From Staphylococcus xylosus NJ (GTDB lineage: Bacteria; Bacillota; Bacilli; Staphylococcales; Staphylococcaceae): DNA of 63,999 nt. The DNA is taken from the NCBI RefSeq assembly GCF_000338275.1, contig NZ_ANMR01000009.1, positions 1 through 63,999 on the forward strand. Reading direction: 5' to 3'. This document shows positions 26,305 to 36,056 of this stretch, piece by piece. The translations under genes and the position numbers were made by a program. Each line of letters begins with the position of its first letter. Position 1 is the stretch's first letter. A model generated the notes under the pieces. The model did no database searches. It was not told the origin of the DNA and worked only from the letters and a program-made list of their open reading frames with translations.

Positions 26305-27507
26305 ATGGATAAAATTACAAATCGCCAACTACCTTTGATGGTCATTATTATGTTGGGTATTATGACTACTTTTGGGCCTTTAACAATAGATATGTATGTC
26401 CCTTCACTACCAAATGTGCAGAGTGATTTTGGTACAACTACTTCACAAGTACAACTTACACTGTCGTTTGCTATGATTGGACTTGCAATTGGACAATTTA
26501 CATTTGGACCATTATCTGATGCATATGGTCGTAAAAAAATTGCATTACTTATTATTTCAATATACGTCATTGCTTCGTTAACAGCAGTATTTACAACATC
26601 ACTATCACTGTTACTTGTAATACGTCTTGTACAAGGGTTAACTGGGGGAGGCGCTATCGTCATTGCCAAAGCGTCCATTGGCGATCAGCATAAAGGAAAA
26701 TCTTTAGCAAAAGGACTAGCCTCTTTACTAGTTGTTAATGGGATTATCACCATTCTTGCACCCTTAATCGGCGGGTATGCCTTAAGCGTTTCAAATTGGA
26801 AAGCAATATTCCTAATTTTAACCATTGTCAGTTTTGCAATATTAATTTTTGCATTTTTTAAAATGGAAGAAACGAGAGATACAGATCTTACCAAACTTAA
26901 CTTTTCCTTAATATTTAAAGATTTTGGGTATCTACTAAAGAAACCTGCGTTTATCATTCCAATGCTGTTGCAAGGATTAACCTATGTGATGCTCTTTAGT
27001 TTTTCTTCTGCCGCACCGTTTATTACGCAGAAGATTTACGAGATGACACCACAACAATTTAGTATTTTATTCGCGTTAAACGGTATCGGCTTAATTATTA
27101 TGAGTCAACTAACAGCCTTACTCGTTGAATATATCAATCGCTACTTTCTCCTTGTACTGCTGACATTAATACAAATTTCAGGTGTTGTATTGATTATTTT
27201 TACTCTTATATTCCATTTACCACTGTGGGTATTAATCATCGCCTTTTTCCTTAATGTATGCCCTGTAACAGGAATTGGTCCATTAAGTTTCACATTAGCT
27301 ATGGAATCTCGAACAGGTGGTAGTGGTAACGCATCAAGTTTGCTTGGTTTATTCCAATTTATTTTAGGTGGAATTATGTCTCCTCTTGTTGGTTTAAAAG
27401 GTGAATACAGTGTTATGCCTTATCTCATCATCCTAACTATTACTGCTATATTAATTATTTTATTGGAAATACTATTAAAACCTATCATGTTTAAGCGAAA
27501 TGCGTAA
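26305..27507 (+). CDS. Bcr/CflA-family MFS drug exporter
   Basis: 400 residues, 12 membrane helices. ATG at 26305 follows AAAGGAG; a longer start at 26284 lies before that site. MTTFGPLTIDMYVPSLP is the Bcr/CflA helix-1 signature, FGPLSDAYGRKK is MFS motif A, and LVIRLVQGLTGGGAIVIA is motif C-like. Exports bicyclomycin- or chloramphenicol-like compounds in relatives. Monocistronic with its own terminator. Confidence 0.9.
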   Translation: MDKITNRQLPLMVIIMLGIMTTFGPLTIDMYVPSLPNVQSDFGTTTSQVQLTLSFAMIGLAIGQFTFGPLSDAYGRKKIALLIISIYVIASLTAVFTTSLSLLLVIRLVQGLTGGGAIVIAKASIGDQHKGKSLAKGLASLLVVNGIITILAPLIGGYALSVSNWKAIFLILTIVSFAILIFAFFKMEETRDTDLTKLNFSLIFKDFGYLLKKPAFIIPMLLQGLTYVMLFSFSSAAPFITQKIYEMTPQQFSILFALNGIGLIIMSQLTALLVEYINRYFLLVLLTLIQISGVVLIIFTLIFHLPLWVLIIAFFLNVCPVTGIGPLSFTLAMESRTGGSGNASSLLGLFQFILGGIMSPLVGLKGEYSVMPYLIILTITAILIILLEILLKPIMFKRNA

Positions 27508-27546
27508 TCTAATGGGGTTAACAACACCGATTAACTAGCCAAAAAT

Positions 27547-27588
27547 GTCTAAGATAAAAATTATATATGTATGATTTTTATCTTAGAC
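27547..27588 (+). terminator. Terminator after the Bcr/CflA gene
   Basis: Perfect 15-bp stem GTCTAAGATAAAAAT/ATTTTTATCTTAGAC with a 12-nt loop. Confidence 0.8.
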
Positions 27589-27596
27589 ACTCTTAA

Positions 27597-27648
27597 TGGG
27601 ACAGGTATACAAAATCAATTTTAAATTTTTTGATTTGTATCCTGTCCC
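27597..27648 (-). terminator. Hairpin downstream of the GyrI-like gene
   Basis: The plus strand reads GGGACAGG-TATACAAAATCA, which pairs with TGATTTGTAT-CCTGTCCC with one bulge. It lies about 30 bp past the stop of the leftward gene and uses a GGGACA word seen in other terminators here. Confidence 0.7.
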
Positions 27649-27675
27649 TATTTTAATTAAGCATTCACTTTTAGT

Positions 27676-28140
27676 TTAAACAATCGGTAACCAGATTTCT
27701 GTAATATAATCTTCAGCTCTAATTTCCCCTTCTTTATAACACTCAAAAAATGGCGCATTTCGCAATTCATAATCTAATGTTGGTAAAATATGTCTATTAA
27801 TAGATTCCATTGCGTTTTTTATAGAACCTGGCACTGGTCCTTCAGCATCAAATACGAGGTATCTCCCGCTTGCTATTTCTGTGTGTTGCCATATTTCATC
27901 ATCTTCATCGCTCGTAACACCTATTAAATAATGCATTTCTCCATTATCAAGTGGTTTACATACTCCTAATAGACCTGGTAAATGTTCATTACCTAATTTC
28001 AATAAGTCGTGTTTTTTGCCACTTTCATCAAAATCCATCCAGAACATAAAAATATTTTCTTGTGCTTTTTGTCCAGTGGCATATTCTCTTTTTTCTCCTA
28101 ATACAGATAACGTTGGTAGTGTTTCTATTCTGTGTTTCAT
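27676..28140 (-). CDS. GyrI-like effector-binding protein
   Basis: 154 residues forming a stand-alone AraC effector-binding/GyrI-like (SHV) domain: LPTLSVLGEKREY, YLIGVTSDEDDE, YLVFDAEGPVP, and the end YEL...EIWLPIV. Such proteins bind drugs or dyes and may protect DNA gyrase or sense ligands. No DNA-binding domain is present. Monocistronic, facing away from the C39-like gene. Confidence 0.8.
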   Translation of the reverse strand: MKHRIETLPTLSVLGEKREYATGQKAQENIFMFWMDFDESGKKHDLLKLGNEHLPGLLGVCKPLDNGEMHYLIGVTSDEDDEIWQHTEIASGRYLVFDAEGPVPGSIKNAMESINRHILPTLDYELRNAPFFECYKEGEIRAEDYITEIWLPIV

Positions 28141-28326
28141 ATGTAATCTCCCACCTTCTTTTTTATGCTATTATAACCAAAACATCTTAACAATATCTAT
28201 TCTAAGCTATTTCCATATTGCTTAAGCATCTTAATAGGCAACTTTTAAGAATAGCTATATAATAAATACAATGTAAAATCGCTTCATTTTTACTTTGAAG
28301 TACAAATCATTAGGGAGAGCATCATC

Positions 28327-28938
28327 ATGAAATTAAATATATTACCTGTTAAACCAATTAGTCAATTATTTCCAATACCAATGATTATGGGCTGTGAAGG
28401 TGTATCGACAGCAATGATGTTACAATTCAATCAGCATAAAATACCCGCCACTCAAATAATGAAACATTGGCCTAAACATAAAAATAACCCTTATAAAGGA
28501 TATGTAGGACATCACTTATGGATTAAATGGGGACATCATCAAACTATTTTCCCTTCCGCTCTCGTTCCACATCTCAAACGATATGACCCAAAAATTATAG
28601 ATAGTACTGGTCAGTCGTTAACTGATTTATGTGCAATTTTAGACAATGGTCAACCCGTTGTTATTTATCATACTGTACTCGGACAACGACCTTTGCGTCG
28701 TACTTATAAATTTGATAATCAACTTACTAAATTGGTGTCTAATATTCATGTCACTTTACTCATTGGCTATGATGATGATTATTACTATTACATCGATCCG
28801 CTTTGGTCTCATATGGGAAGATTAATTGTATTTCCAGCACTAATGCCTAATAAATATCAAATAATAAAAATTAAAAAATCAAAGTTAGCACAAAGTTATG
28901 ATGCGCCCGGCCGTTTGAGTTTTCATATTCAACCATAA
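28327..28938 (+). CDS. C39-like cysteine peptidase-fold protein
   Basis: 203 residues with no signal peptide visible. MIMGCEGVSTAMML (residues 19-32, candidate nucleophile C23), SNIHVTLLIGYDDD near 145 (candidate His) and YYIDPLW (Asp) form the order expected of peptidase C39-like proteins (Cys-His-Asp). Relatives are annotated C39 family peptidase; no ABC transporter or bacteriocin gene is adjacent, so this is not a leader peptidase of a visible system. Substrate unknown. Confidence 0.75.
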   Translation: MKLNILPVKPISQLFPIPMIMGCEGVSTAMMLQFNQHKIPATQIMKHWPKHKNNPYKGYVGHHLWIKWGHHQTIFPSALVPHLKRYDPKIIDSTGQSLTDLCAILDNGQPVVIYHTVLGQRPLRRTYKFDNQLTKLVSNIHVTLLIGYDDDYYYYIDPLWSHMGRLIVFPALMPNKYQIIKIKKSKLAQSYDAPGRLSFHIQP

Positions 28939-29016
28939 CTATTTTTGTGTTATCTTAACAAAAATGGGGCGCTTATCAATTAGTCATATTAGGAATTACT
29001 ATAGATTATTACAATA

Positions 29017-29052
29017 AAAGAAGCGACCATTAATATTTATGGTCGCTTCTTT
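29017..29052. terminator. Bidirectional terminator, C39-like gene / phosphoesterase
   Basis: Perfect 14-bp stem AAAGAAGCGACCAT/ATGGTCGCTTCTTT with an 8-nt loop, between convergent genes. Confidence 0.88.
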
Positions 29053-29054
29053 CA

Positions 29055-29864
29055 CTATACGTTAATTGTATATAAAGTATGATTAATTTCTTGTTCTATA
29101 TTATTAGAACGCCATTCTCTTTGATAACCAAGACACGAGCAAATATATGTTATCCCCTGTTCTTCAAAAGAGTTTCTAAAATGAACATGCCCCATAATGC
29201 TATATCGAATATCATATCGCTGATAAACCTCATCAAAATCAGAAGTCCCAATAAAAGCATTAAAATAATCAAATATTCTATGAGGCATTGGCACAGCAAA
29301 TTTAGGGTGTGTTACAATATGCGTCATTAAAATAATACGCTTATGCTTCACTTCCTCCATGTCTTTAATTGTTTGTTTTGCTGCAATAGCTGATAGCTTT
29401 CTATCTTCTATAGGCCAGTCTATTTTGATTTTGTCTTGCCAAGTTGCACCGTAGTATTTTCTACGAGCAATGCGCTCAAGTGAAAATTCTGGACTTGCAT
29501 ACGTATAGTCATACCAACCTGTATTACCAACAATCGCCCATGAATCATTGAGGTGATAAGGATTCCCTATCAAACACGCTTCCATATTCATATAGTAATC
29601 TAAAATTTCAGCGGACGATGCATCCGTATCTGTAGCCCAAAAGTCATGATTTCCTGGAATAAATAATATTTTTATATGTGATTGCGTCTCTACATCATCG
29701 ATAAATCGATGCGTTAATTTATAATTATTAGAAATATCTCCTGCAATAAGTAAGAGTTCTATCTTTTGTTTCTGTATGGCTTTTACTAATTCGTGTGTAT
29801 AATCCTCTGGTGTTAATTTCTTATGGCGATCAATATGCAAATCTGATATGACACCTATTTTCAT
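29055..29864 (-). CDS. Calcineurin-like metallophosphoesterase
   Basis: About 269 residues. All metal motifs are present in order: GVISDLHID, LLIAGDISNN, FIPGNHDFW, MTHIVTH and MGHVHFRN. This dinuclear-metal family includes phosphodiesterases of varied substrate; the target is not readable. ATG at 29864 (MKIGVISDLH) lies 12 bases after AGAGG; a GTG at 29873 is an alternative giving three more residues. Monocistronic and cytosolic. Confidence 0.88.
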   Translation of the reverse strand: MKIGVISDLHIDRHKKLTPEDYTHELVKAIQKQKIELLLIAGDISNNYKLTHRFIDDVETQSHIKILFIPGNHDFWATDTDASSAEILDYYMNMEACLIGNPYHLNDSWAIVGNTGWYDYTYASPEFSLERIARRKYYGATWQDKIKIDWPIEDRKLSAIAAKQTIKDMEEVKHKRIILMTHIVTHPKFAVPMPHRIFDYFNAFIGTSDFDEVYQRYDIRYSIMGHVHFRNSFEEQGITYICSCLGYQREWRSNNIEQEINHTLYTINV

Positions 29865-30043
29865 TACTATCACAATCCTCTATTATCTTAACAGCTCTAT
29901 TATGACATATTTGTATATTCATTTTTAAATCATGCGCCTATAAATTAATTAAATATTGAAGTCTATTATATTTCCAAAAAAATTACTATCTATGCTTTGG
30001 TGATAATGGTAATATAAAACAATCAAAAAAATAAGGAGTAAGT

Positions 30044-32065
30044 ATGTTATTATTAGAAGCTTTTTTAATATTTATTATAGCAGTAATTATAAGTTCAATT
30101 ATACATAACAAGTTTCCAAAGATACCAATGGCGTTCATTCAAATTGGGTTAGGTGTTTGTTTATATATTCTCCCTATCCCTTTACACTTTGAATTTGAAC
30201 CAGAAGTATTTATGATGGCTGTGATTGCCCCATTACTATTTGTTGAGGGGACACATGTATCTCGGTCTAAACTGTTAGAATATCGCAAACCTATTATTTT
30301 AATGGCAATGGCGTTAGTATTTACAACTGTGATAGGCGTAGGTTATTTCATCGGATGGATTTGGCCTGAGTTACCAATGCCTGCTGCCTTCGCAATAGCA
30401 GCCATTTTATGCCCAACAGATGCAGTCGCTGTACAAGCTATTACTAAAGGTAAAATATTACCTAAGGGTGCATTAACTATTTTAGAAGGTGAATCGTTAT
30501 TAAATGATGCTGCTGGTATTATCTCCTTCAAAATTGCTGTTACAGCACTTGTTACTGGTGCGTTTTCTGCATTCGATGCAATAGAACAATTTATTATTTC
30601 AACTATTCTAGGCATATTGATAGGTGCAATTTTTGGCTTTATGATTGTACGACTACGTGTTTATCTATCCATGCACAAAGGTCTTAAAGATGGTAATACA
30701 ATGATTTTCATTCAATTATTAACACCTTTCGTCGTCTATTTCATCTCCGAAATGTTGCATGCATCGGGTATCATTGCAGTTGTAGTGGCTGGATTAATAC
30801 ATGGATTTGAACGTGAACGATTGATTCGTGCTCAAACTGAGCTACAAATGAACTATAACCAGATATGGAGTACATTAAGTTATGTTCTTAATGGCTTTGT
30901 CTTTGTTGTATTAGGTTATATTGTACCTGAAGTTGTTTCTGCAATATTCAAAGACGAACCGCAGAACATTATATTCCTGATCATTACAACATTACTAATT
31001 GCACTAGCTATTTATGCTTTCCGTTTTATATGGGTCTTTATATTATTCAAACAATTTTACTATCCAAATAACATTCAATCTTATCTCAATGACCAATATG
31101 AAGTACCGCCAAAACGTGCACACTATGCGTTCATTATGACAATGTGTGGGATCCACGGAACAATTTCTCTATCTATGGCATTAACATTACCTACATTATT
31201 AGCACAACAACAAACCTTTACTTATAAAAATGATTTACTATTTATTGCCTCATTAATGGTAATTATTAGTTTAGTCATGGCTCAAATCGTGCTACCTATT
31301 ATTACACCTTCGGAAGAGAAACCAACATCAACCACTATGAGCTATGCGGTTGCCAAAATTTATATAGTACAACACGTTATTAAACATTTTAAAACAAAGT
31401 CTAATACACACCCATCAACAAATTATAGTAGCATTATTTCTGATTATTTTGATGAACTATTCTTCCTACTGCAGATGACACCTGAAGAAAATAATGCTAA
31501 AGAATTAAAACGACTAGAAACGATTGCTAGCGAAATAGAGACAGAAACGTTAGAACGTTTAGTAACTCAAAATAAAGTTGACCGTCAAACGATTTTGAAC
31601 TATCGCTCAGCTATAGAAACTTCAAAACAATTTAAGGAATCATCAGCTGTTCATAAATTTAAAGTTGTGATTAAAATGTTAATCTTAAGGTGGAGAGCAA
31701 AGAAACATGTAGAAAGTTCACAATTAAAGCAATTTAAATCGAATTTTCAAGAAGTGAAGAAAGTTATGCGTATCGTACATCATAATGTTTCACTGCGTTT
31801 AAAGGAAGAGCAAACTAACGAAAACGTATTAGAAGTAAATATTGTCTTAAACCAGTATTACAACAGACTTCACAGAATCAGAAGAAATCGTAATACACAA
31901 AATGAAACACCAGACACAATCACTGAAGCGCATAAATTAGAAGGATTATACATTCAGAGAACGTATCTTGATGAACTAATCCAAAACAAACAAATAGACA
32001 CGCATGTTGCTGCACAAGTAAGAGAACATATTAATTACAATGAAATAATCTTAACTTCAAAATAA
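30044..32065 (+). CDS. CPA1-family Na+(K+)/H+ antiporter, NhaP-like
   Basis: 673 residues: about 12 membrane helices (1-425) and a long charged cytosolic tail (about 430-673). The CPA1 core reads LCPTDAVAVQAIT and LEGESLLNDAAGIISFK; MCGIHGTISLSMALTLP is the later conserved helix. It moves Na+ or K+ out in exchange for protons and contributes to salt and pH tolerance. AAGGAG precedes the ATG; a terminator follows. Confidence 0.92.
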   Translation: MLLLEAFLIFIIAVIISSIIHNKFPKIPMAFIQIGLGVCLYILPIPLHFEFEPEVFMMAVIAPLLFVEGTHVSRSKLLEYRKPIILMAMALVFTTVIGVGYFIGWIWPELPMPAAFAIAAILCPTDAVAVQAITKGKILPKGALTILEGESLLNDAAGIISFKIAVTALVTGAFSAFDAIEQFIISTILGILIGAIFGFMIVRLRVYLSMHKGLKDGNTMIFIQLLTPFVVYFISEMLHASGIIAVVVAGLIHGFERERLIRAQTELQMNYNQIWSTLSYVLNGFVFVVLGYIVPEVVSAIFKDEPQNIIFLIITTLLIALAIYAFRFIWVFILFKQFYYPNNIQSYLNDQYEVPPKRAHYAFIMTMCGIHGTISLSMALTLPTLLAQQQTFTYKNDLLFIASLMVIISLVMAQIVLPIITPSEEKPTSTTMSYAVAKIYIVQHVIKHFKTKSNTHPSTNYSSIISDYFDELFFLLQMTPEENNAKELKRLETIASEIETETLERLVTQNKVDRQTILNYRSAIETSKQFKESSAVHKFKVVIKMLILRWRAKKHVESSQLKQFKSNFQEVKKVMRIVHHNVSLRLKEEQTNENVLEVNIVLNQYYNRLHRIRRNRNTQNETPDTITEAHKLEGLYIQRTYLDELIQNKQIDTHVAAQVREHINYNEIILTSK

Positions 32066-32072
32066 AACGACT

Positions 32073-32112
32073 GTCACTACACCCTATTTCACATTGGGGG
32101 TAGTGACTTTTT
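32073..32112 (+). terminator. Terminator after the antiporter gene
   Basis: GTCACTAC/GTAGTGAC with a CCC/GGG extension, followed by TTTTTC. Confidence 0.8.
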
Positions 32113-32224
32113 CATTATTACAATATAAAATATGCAGCTAACTTTGTTTTTCAAAAACCTTAAAATAATATTTGAATTGTGTTAAATTTATATTTAATAA
32201 TACATTAATCGGAGGAAATATATT

Positions 32225-33034
32225 ATGTATTGGAAAAGGCGCTTAGTATTATTAGTCCCCTTATTTTTAGCTGGTTGTGATTATTCTAATGATGAAGATA
32301 GAAATGGTTTATTTTATTCAATTTTTGTCCAACCCATAGACATGTTGTTACATGGATTAGGACATTTGTACAGAGATAATTATGGTTTAGCAATCATCAC
32401 AATCGTGTTACTAATAAGGCTTTTTCTACTTCCTTTTATGCTTGCACAAGTAAAAAATATGCATATGATGCGCGAAAAAACAAAAATTGTCCAATCGCAG
32501 ATTGATGAGTTAAGAAACAATATTAAAATTGCGAATTCACAAGAAGAAAAAAACGAAGCACAAAAATCGCTAATAGATCTTTATAAACAATATGATATTA
32601 ATCCTTTAAAAAATGTTCTAGGATGTTTGCCGATACTTATTCAATTACCTATATTATTCGCTTTAATAATAACTTTAAAGTATCCTACAGGAGATGGTAT
32701 TGATCGTTATCCAGACTTTTTGTGGTTCAACTTAACCGAACCTAATTTTTGGATTTCACTAATTGCAGCAATAATATATTTCTTCCAACCATTAGTCAAT
32801 GCATGTCATTATCCTAAAGATCAAAGAAAAACACACTATGTATTGATGATTTTATCACCTATATTTATTACGTATATTTCCCTACACTCTGCTGCAGCAC
32901 TTGGGTTATATTGGACTGTTGGTGGATTATTTTTAATTATTCAAATGCATTTTGCGCATTCTTATTACAGTAAACTGGCATACAACAAAGCAATTCATCT
33001 TCAAGGTGAGTTAGATGAACGTAAATTGACTTAA
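32225..33034 (+). CDS. YidC/OxaA-family membrane insertase, lipoprotein form
   Basis: 269 residues. Lipobox LAGC gives C18, then five membrane helices with the YidC core (GLAIITIVLLIRLFLLPFML, NPLKNVLGCLPILIQLPILFAL, LYWTVGGLFLIIQMHFA). YidC inserts and folds membrane proteins alone or with SecYEG. A coiled arm (EKTKIVQSQIDELRNNIKIA) is typical. It is not near rnpA/rpmH, where many Firmicutes keep one insertase, so it may be a second copy; I cannot tell from one window. GGAGG precedes the ATG. Confidence 0.88.
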   Translation: MYWKRRLVLLVPLFLAGCDYSNDEDRNGLFYSIFVQPIDMLLHGLGHLYRDNYGLAIITIVLLIRLFLLPFMLAQVKNMHMMREKTKIVQSQIDELRNNIKIANSQEEKNEAQKSLIDLYKQYDINPLKNVLGCLPILIQLPILFALIITLKYPTGDGIDRYPDFLWFNLTEPNFWISLIAAIIYFFQPLVNACHYPKDQRKTHYVLMILSPIFITYISLHSAAALGLYWTVGGLFLIIQMHFAHSYYSKLAYNKAIHLQGELDERKLT

Positions 33035-33164
33035 ATATATTTTAAAACTTTGTTACTTAGCCACTTAATATTATTGATTTTTATATTTTTTGAATTGAAA
33101 AATTTCTTTTTTTAAAATATTAATGCTATAATAACATCAATTTAGTTTAGCGAGGGGGCATTCT

Positions 33165-33665
33165 ATGGATTTTACAATTAGAGCGTTGACGGAGGAAGAT
33201 CGTCATGGTAAAGCCAATGTCCATTACGAAACTTGGTTAAAAACATATAACCATATTTCTGAAAACAACTACCTAGAAAACCTTGATAAAGAACAATTTA
33301 TCAAGAAGTCCTCTATACACGATCTTCCTACCTTAGTTGCAACTGTTAAGGATGAGATTGTAGGGTTTATCACTTATGGTAAAACAAAATCTATTTCAGA
33401 ATCTGACAATTGGAGTGAGATATATGCGTTGTATCTTTTAGAAGCATATCAACGTCATATGATTGGCTATGCTTTAACACAACGAGCACTAGAGTTGTCT
33501 TATCCAGATAACGTGACACTCTGGGTTGTAGAAGAAAATACTAACGCTATTAATTTCTATGAACAAGTTGGATTTAAAAAAACTCCATATAAACAACCCA
33601 CTTTCTTTGGTAAAACATATAACGAAATTCGCATGGATTATACACGTACTGAACACGATAATTAA
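33165..33665 (+). CDS. GNAT-family N-acetyltransferase
   Basis: 166 residues: FTIRALTEEDRHGKANVHYETW at the start (split entry strand and helix), EIYALYLLEAYQRHMIGYAL (motif A, here QRHMIG in place of the usual Q/RxxGxG), and TLWVVEENTNAINFYEQVGFKK (motif B). The substrate is unknown; relatives are often annotated as amino-group acetyltransferases. Monocistronic; AGGGGG ribosome site. Confidence 0.88.
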   Translation: MDFTIRALTEEDRHGKANVHYETWLKTYNHISENNYLENLDKEQFIKKSSIHDLPTLVATVKDEIVGFITYGKTKSISESDNWSEIYALYLLEAYQRHMIGYALTQRALELSYPDNVTLWVVEENTNAINFYEQVGFKKTPYKQPTFFGKTYNEIRMDYTRTEHDN

Positions 33666-33683
33666 ATTTAACTCATCAAATAA

Positions 33684-33726
33684 AAAGGGCTAGGAAATCT
33701 TGTTTTAAAGATCTCGTAGCCCCTTT
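33684..33726. terminator. Terminator between GNAT and pcp
   Basis: AAAGGGCTA pairs with TAGCCCCTTT with one bulged C, plus inner AAATCTT/AAGATCT pairing. Convergent genes flank it. Confidence 0.75.
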
Positions 33727-33762
33727 GTTTATATTATTCAATAGAATTTGTTAACTTTTACT

Positions 33763-34404
33763 TTAGTGTGTTTCTCCAAGTGCGACTTTAATATCTTCGT
33801 CGGACTCAATGATAGCTTCTAATGCAGCATTTAATCCCTTCCGAATCGTTTCCACAGACATTGAAGGTTTTTCGGGTTTATCTACAACTTGTTCAGGGAT
33901 AAATGGCACATGAATAAAGCCGAATTTTATATTAGGAAATTGTGTTGCATGTAAGTAACCTAATTGATACAAAATATGATTACATACAAAAGTGCCAGCT
34001 GTGTTAGATAAACGTGCAGGTACACCACTCGCTTTAATTGCTTCAGTCATACGTTTTACGGGTAAGTTTGAAAAATACGCCTGCGCCCCATCTGGATGAA
34101 TAGATTCGTCAATCGGTTGTTGACCTTCATTATCCGCTATTCGTGCATCATCAACGTTAATACCAACACGCTCTGGTGTTAATTCAAACCTTCCACCTGC
34201 TTGCCCAATTGCTAACACAATATCATAATCATATTGTTTCATATGTGCTTCGATTACATGTTTACTTTTATGAAAGACAGTTGGTATTTCTAACTTATCT
34301 ATCGTATGTCCTTCAATATTATCTGGTAATAGTTTCACCGCTTCTAATGCAGGATTAATTTCTTCTCCACCAAAAGGATCAAATCCAGTTATTAAGATTC
34401 TCAT
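33763..34404 (-). CDS. pcp: Pyroglutamyl-peptidase I
   Basis: 213-residue C15 cysteine peptidase that removes N-terminal pyroglutamate (5-oxoproline) from peptides. [17 protein letters not shown] opens the protein. The triad matches the family by spacing: E78 (LTPERVG), C141 ([10 protein letters not shown]) and H165 (GFIHVPF). Cytosolic. It is the last gene of a leftward DUF969-DUF979-pcp cluster, with a 28-bp gap to DUF979. Confidence 0.95.
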   Translation of the reverse strand: MRILITGFDPFGGEEINPALEAVKLLPDNIEGHTIDKLEIPTVFHKSKHVIEAHMKQYDYDIVLAIGQAGGRFELTPERVGINVDDARIADNEGQQPIDESIHPDGAQAYFSNLPVKRMTEAIKASGVPARLSNTAGTFVCNHILYQLGYLHATQFPNIKFGFIHVPFIPEQVVDKPEKPSMSVETIRKGLNAALEAIIESDEDIKVALGETH

Positions 34405-34432
34405 TTTAAAACGCCCTTTTTATTGAAATCAG

Positions 34433-35359
34433 TTAAAACGCCCATACATACATTAAACCAATATGTATTACTATAAGTATAAGTGCAATCGGTGCTTGTG
34501 CTTTGATAACCCCAAATTCATGTTTCATTTCTAACAATGCTACAGGCAATGTATTGAAATTAGCTGCCATTGGTGTTAGTAAAGTGCCACAGAATCCACC
34601 AGTCATAGCTAGTGCACCTGCGATAACAGGATCTCCACCTTGTGCGATGACAAATGGAATACCGATGCTTGCAGTAATCACTGTAAAAGCGGCAAAAGCA
34701 TTTCCCATTAACATAGTAAAAACTACCATACCTAATATATAGGCAGTTGCACCTACCAAATGATTTCCTTCAGGTAATACCGATGAAATACCTTTCGATA
34801 TAACATCTCCAACTCCACTTACTGTAAATAATACTCCTAAAGCAGCTAAAAATTGAGGTAATATACCCACGGTACCAATTTGTTGTGTTAGTCGATCACT
34901 ATCATAAAATACATATTTTATTTTAGGTTTAATTACTATATAGGCAGCTATTAATCCTAATATAGAAGAAACACCTAAACCTATTGCACCACCTAAAGGG
35001 GTCCAATTTGAAACAGCAATCGCCGCAATTGCTAAGATGACAGCTGGAATAAATAGTTTGTTTCCATATTTTCGGGCACCATGCAGCCCTTCTTCTTCAG
35101 TTACATCGACAATGTTATTAATTGTCACTTGTTTAAATAAAGTCAGTACCCCCATCATTAAAATAAATAAACCATTAATTACATTTGGAATATATGGACC
35201 AACAATAAATGTTGCAGCTAGCAAAATCCAAAATAACGCTGTACCGTATTTCTTTTTATGTGTAGAAGATTTCAAAATTCGAAACGCAGTGTATAGTAAT
35301 TGTAAACCTATTAAAATATAAAAAACTTCTAAGATATTATTTAATACTTGTTCACTCAT
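34433..35359 (-). CDS. DUF979 permease subunit
   Basis: About 308 residues, nine or so membrane helices. The family text TPLGGAIGLGVSSILGLIAAY and GGFCGTLLTPMAANFNTLP are visible. ATG at 35359 sits inside the end of the DUF969 gene (8-bp overlap), with AGGTG upstream; a GTG three bases earlier is also possible. DUF979 and DUF969 occur as an adjacent pair and are thought to form one transporter, proposed for 5-oxoproline. The pcp neighbour fits. Confidence 0.85.
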   Translation of the reverse strand: MSEQVLNNILEVFYILIGLQLLYTAFRILKSSTHKKKYGTALFWILLAATFIVGPYIPNVINGLFILMMGVLTLFKQVTINNIVDVTEEEGLHGARKYGNKLFIPAVILAIAAIAVSNWTPLGGAIGLGVSSILGLIAAYIVIKPKIKYVFYDSDRLTQQIGTVGILPQFLAALGVLFTVSGVGDVISKGISSVLPEGNHLVGATAYILGMVVFTMLMGNAFAAFTVITASIGIPFVIAQGGDPVIAGALAMTGGFCGTLLTPMAANFNTLPVALLEMKHEFGVIKAQAPIALILIVIHIGLMYVWAF

Positions 35360-36056
35360 CACGTTTCACCTGCTTTGAGTCATATTTTTTATCTAAATAT
35401 TTATCAAATCTTATATTATTAATCCAGACAAGTACTAATACAATTAGTGCTATGGGTACTGATGCCAGCACTAATTCAATTGCGTCAACCTTAATGCCTA
35501 ATGATTGAAATGTTCCTACCATTAATAAAACTCCTGCAGCACCAACGAATAAATTTTGCCCAAAGAAGTTGCCATAATTTTCCATTGCAGAAGTTTGTGC
35601 TTTTATCTTTTCAATGTCTGCTTCATCAACTTCGTCGTCTTTCAAATTATATCTAGTTTTTAACGCACCTTGAACCATTGGATTAATGAGTGGACGCACA
35701 AATTGAGGATGACCACCGATGCGTATTGAAGCCACGCCAGCTATTTCTCTAATTAATAAATATATAGTCATCAGACGCCCACTTGTAACTCGTTTCACCT
35801 TTCCTATCATGTTAGAAGCTTGTTTTTTTAAACCGAAGCGTTCGATTAAACCGACCATTGGTAATGTTAATATAAATAATGTAACTAAACGATTATCAAC
35901 AAACGCTTTACCCAGTGTTTCTAAAATGGAATAAAAATCTAATCCAGAAACGATACCAGTAACAACAGCAGCAATTAAAATCACTGCAATCGTATCAATC
36001 TTAAACAGGAACCCCAATATAATAATTAGAATACCAATTAACTTTAACCACTCCAT
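35352..36056 (-). CDS. DUF969 permease subunit
   Basis: 234 residues, about six membrane helices, with the conserved IAGVASIRIGGHPQFVRPLINPM segment split over a loop near residue 105 and ENYGNFFGQNLFVGAAGVLLM near 160. It is the first gene of the DUF969-DUF979-pcp cluster, overlapping DUF979. Likely half of a small-anion or 5-oxoproline permease; the substrate is inferred from context only. Confidence 0.85.
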   Translation of the reverse strand: MEWLKLIGILIIILGFLFKIDTIAVILIAAVVTGIVSGLDFYSILETLGKAFVDNRLVTLFILTLPMVGLIERFGLKKQASNMIGKVKRVTSGRLMTIYLLIREIAGVASIRIGGHPQFVRPLINPMVQGALKTRYNLKDDEVDEADIEKIKAQTSAMENYGNFFGQNLFVGAAGVLLMVGTFQSLGIKVDAIELVLASVPIALIVLVLVWINNIRFDKYLDKKYDSKQVKRDE

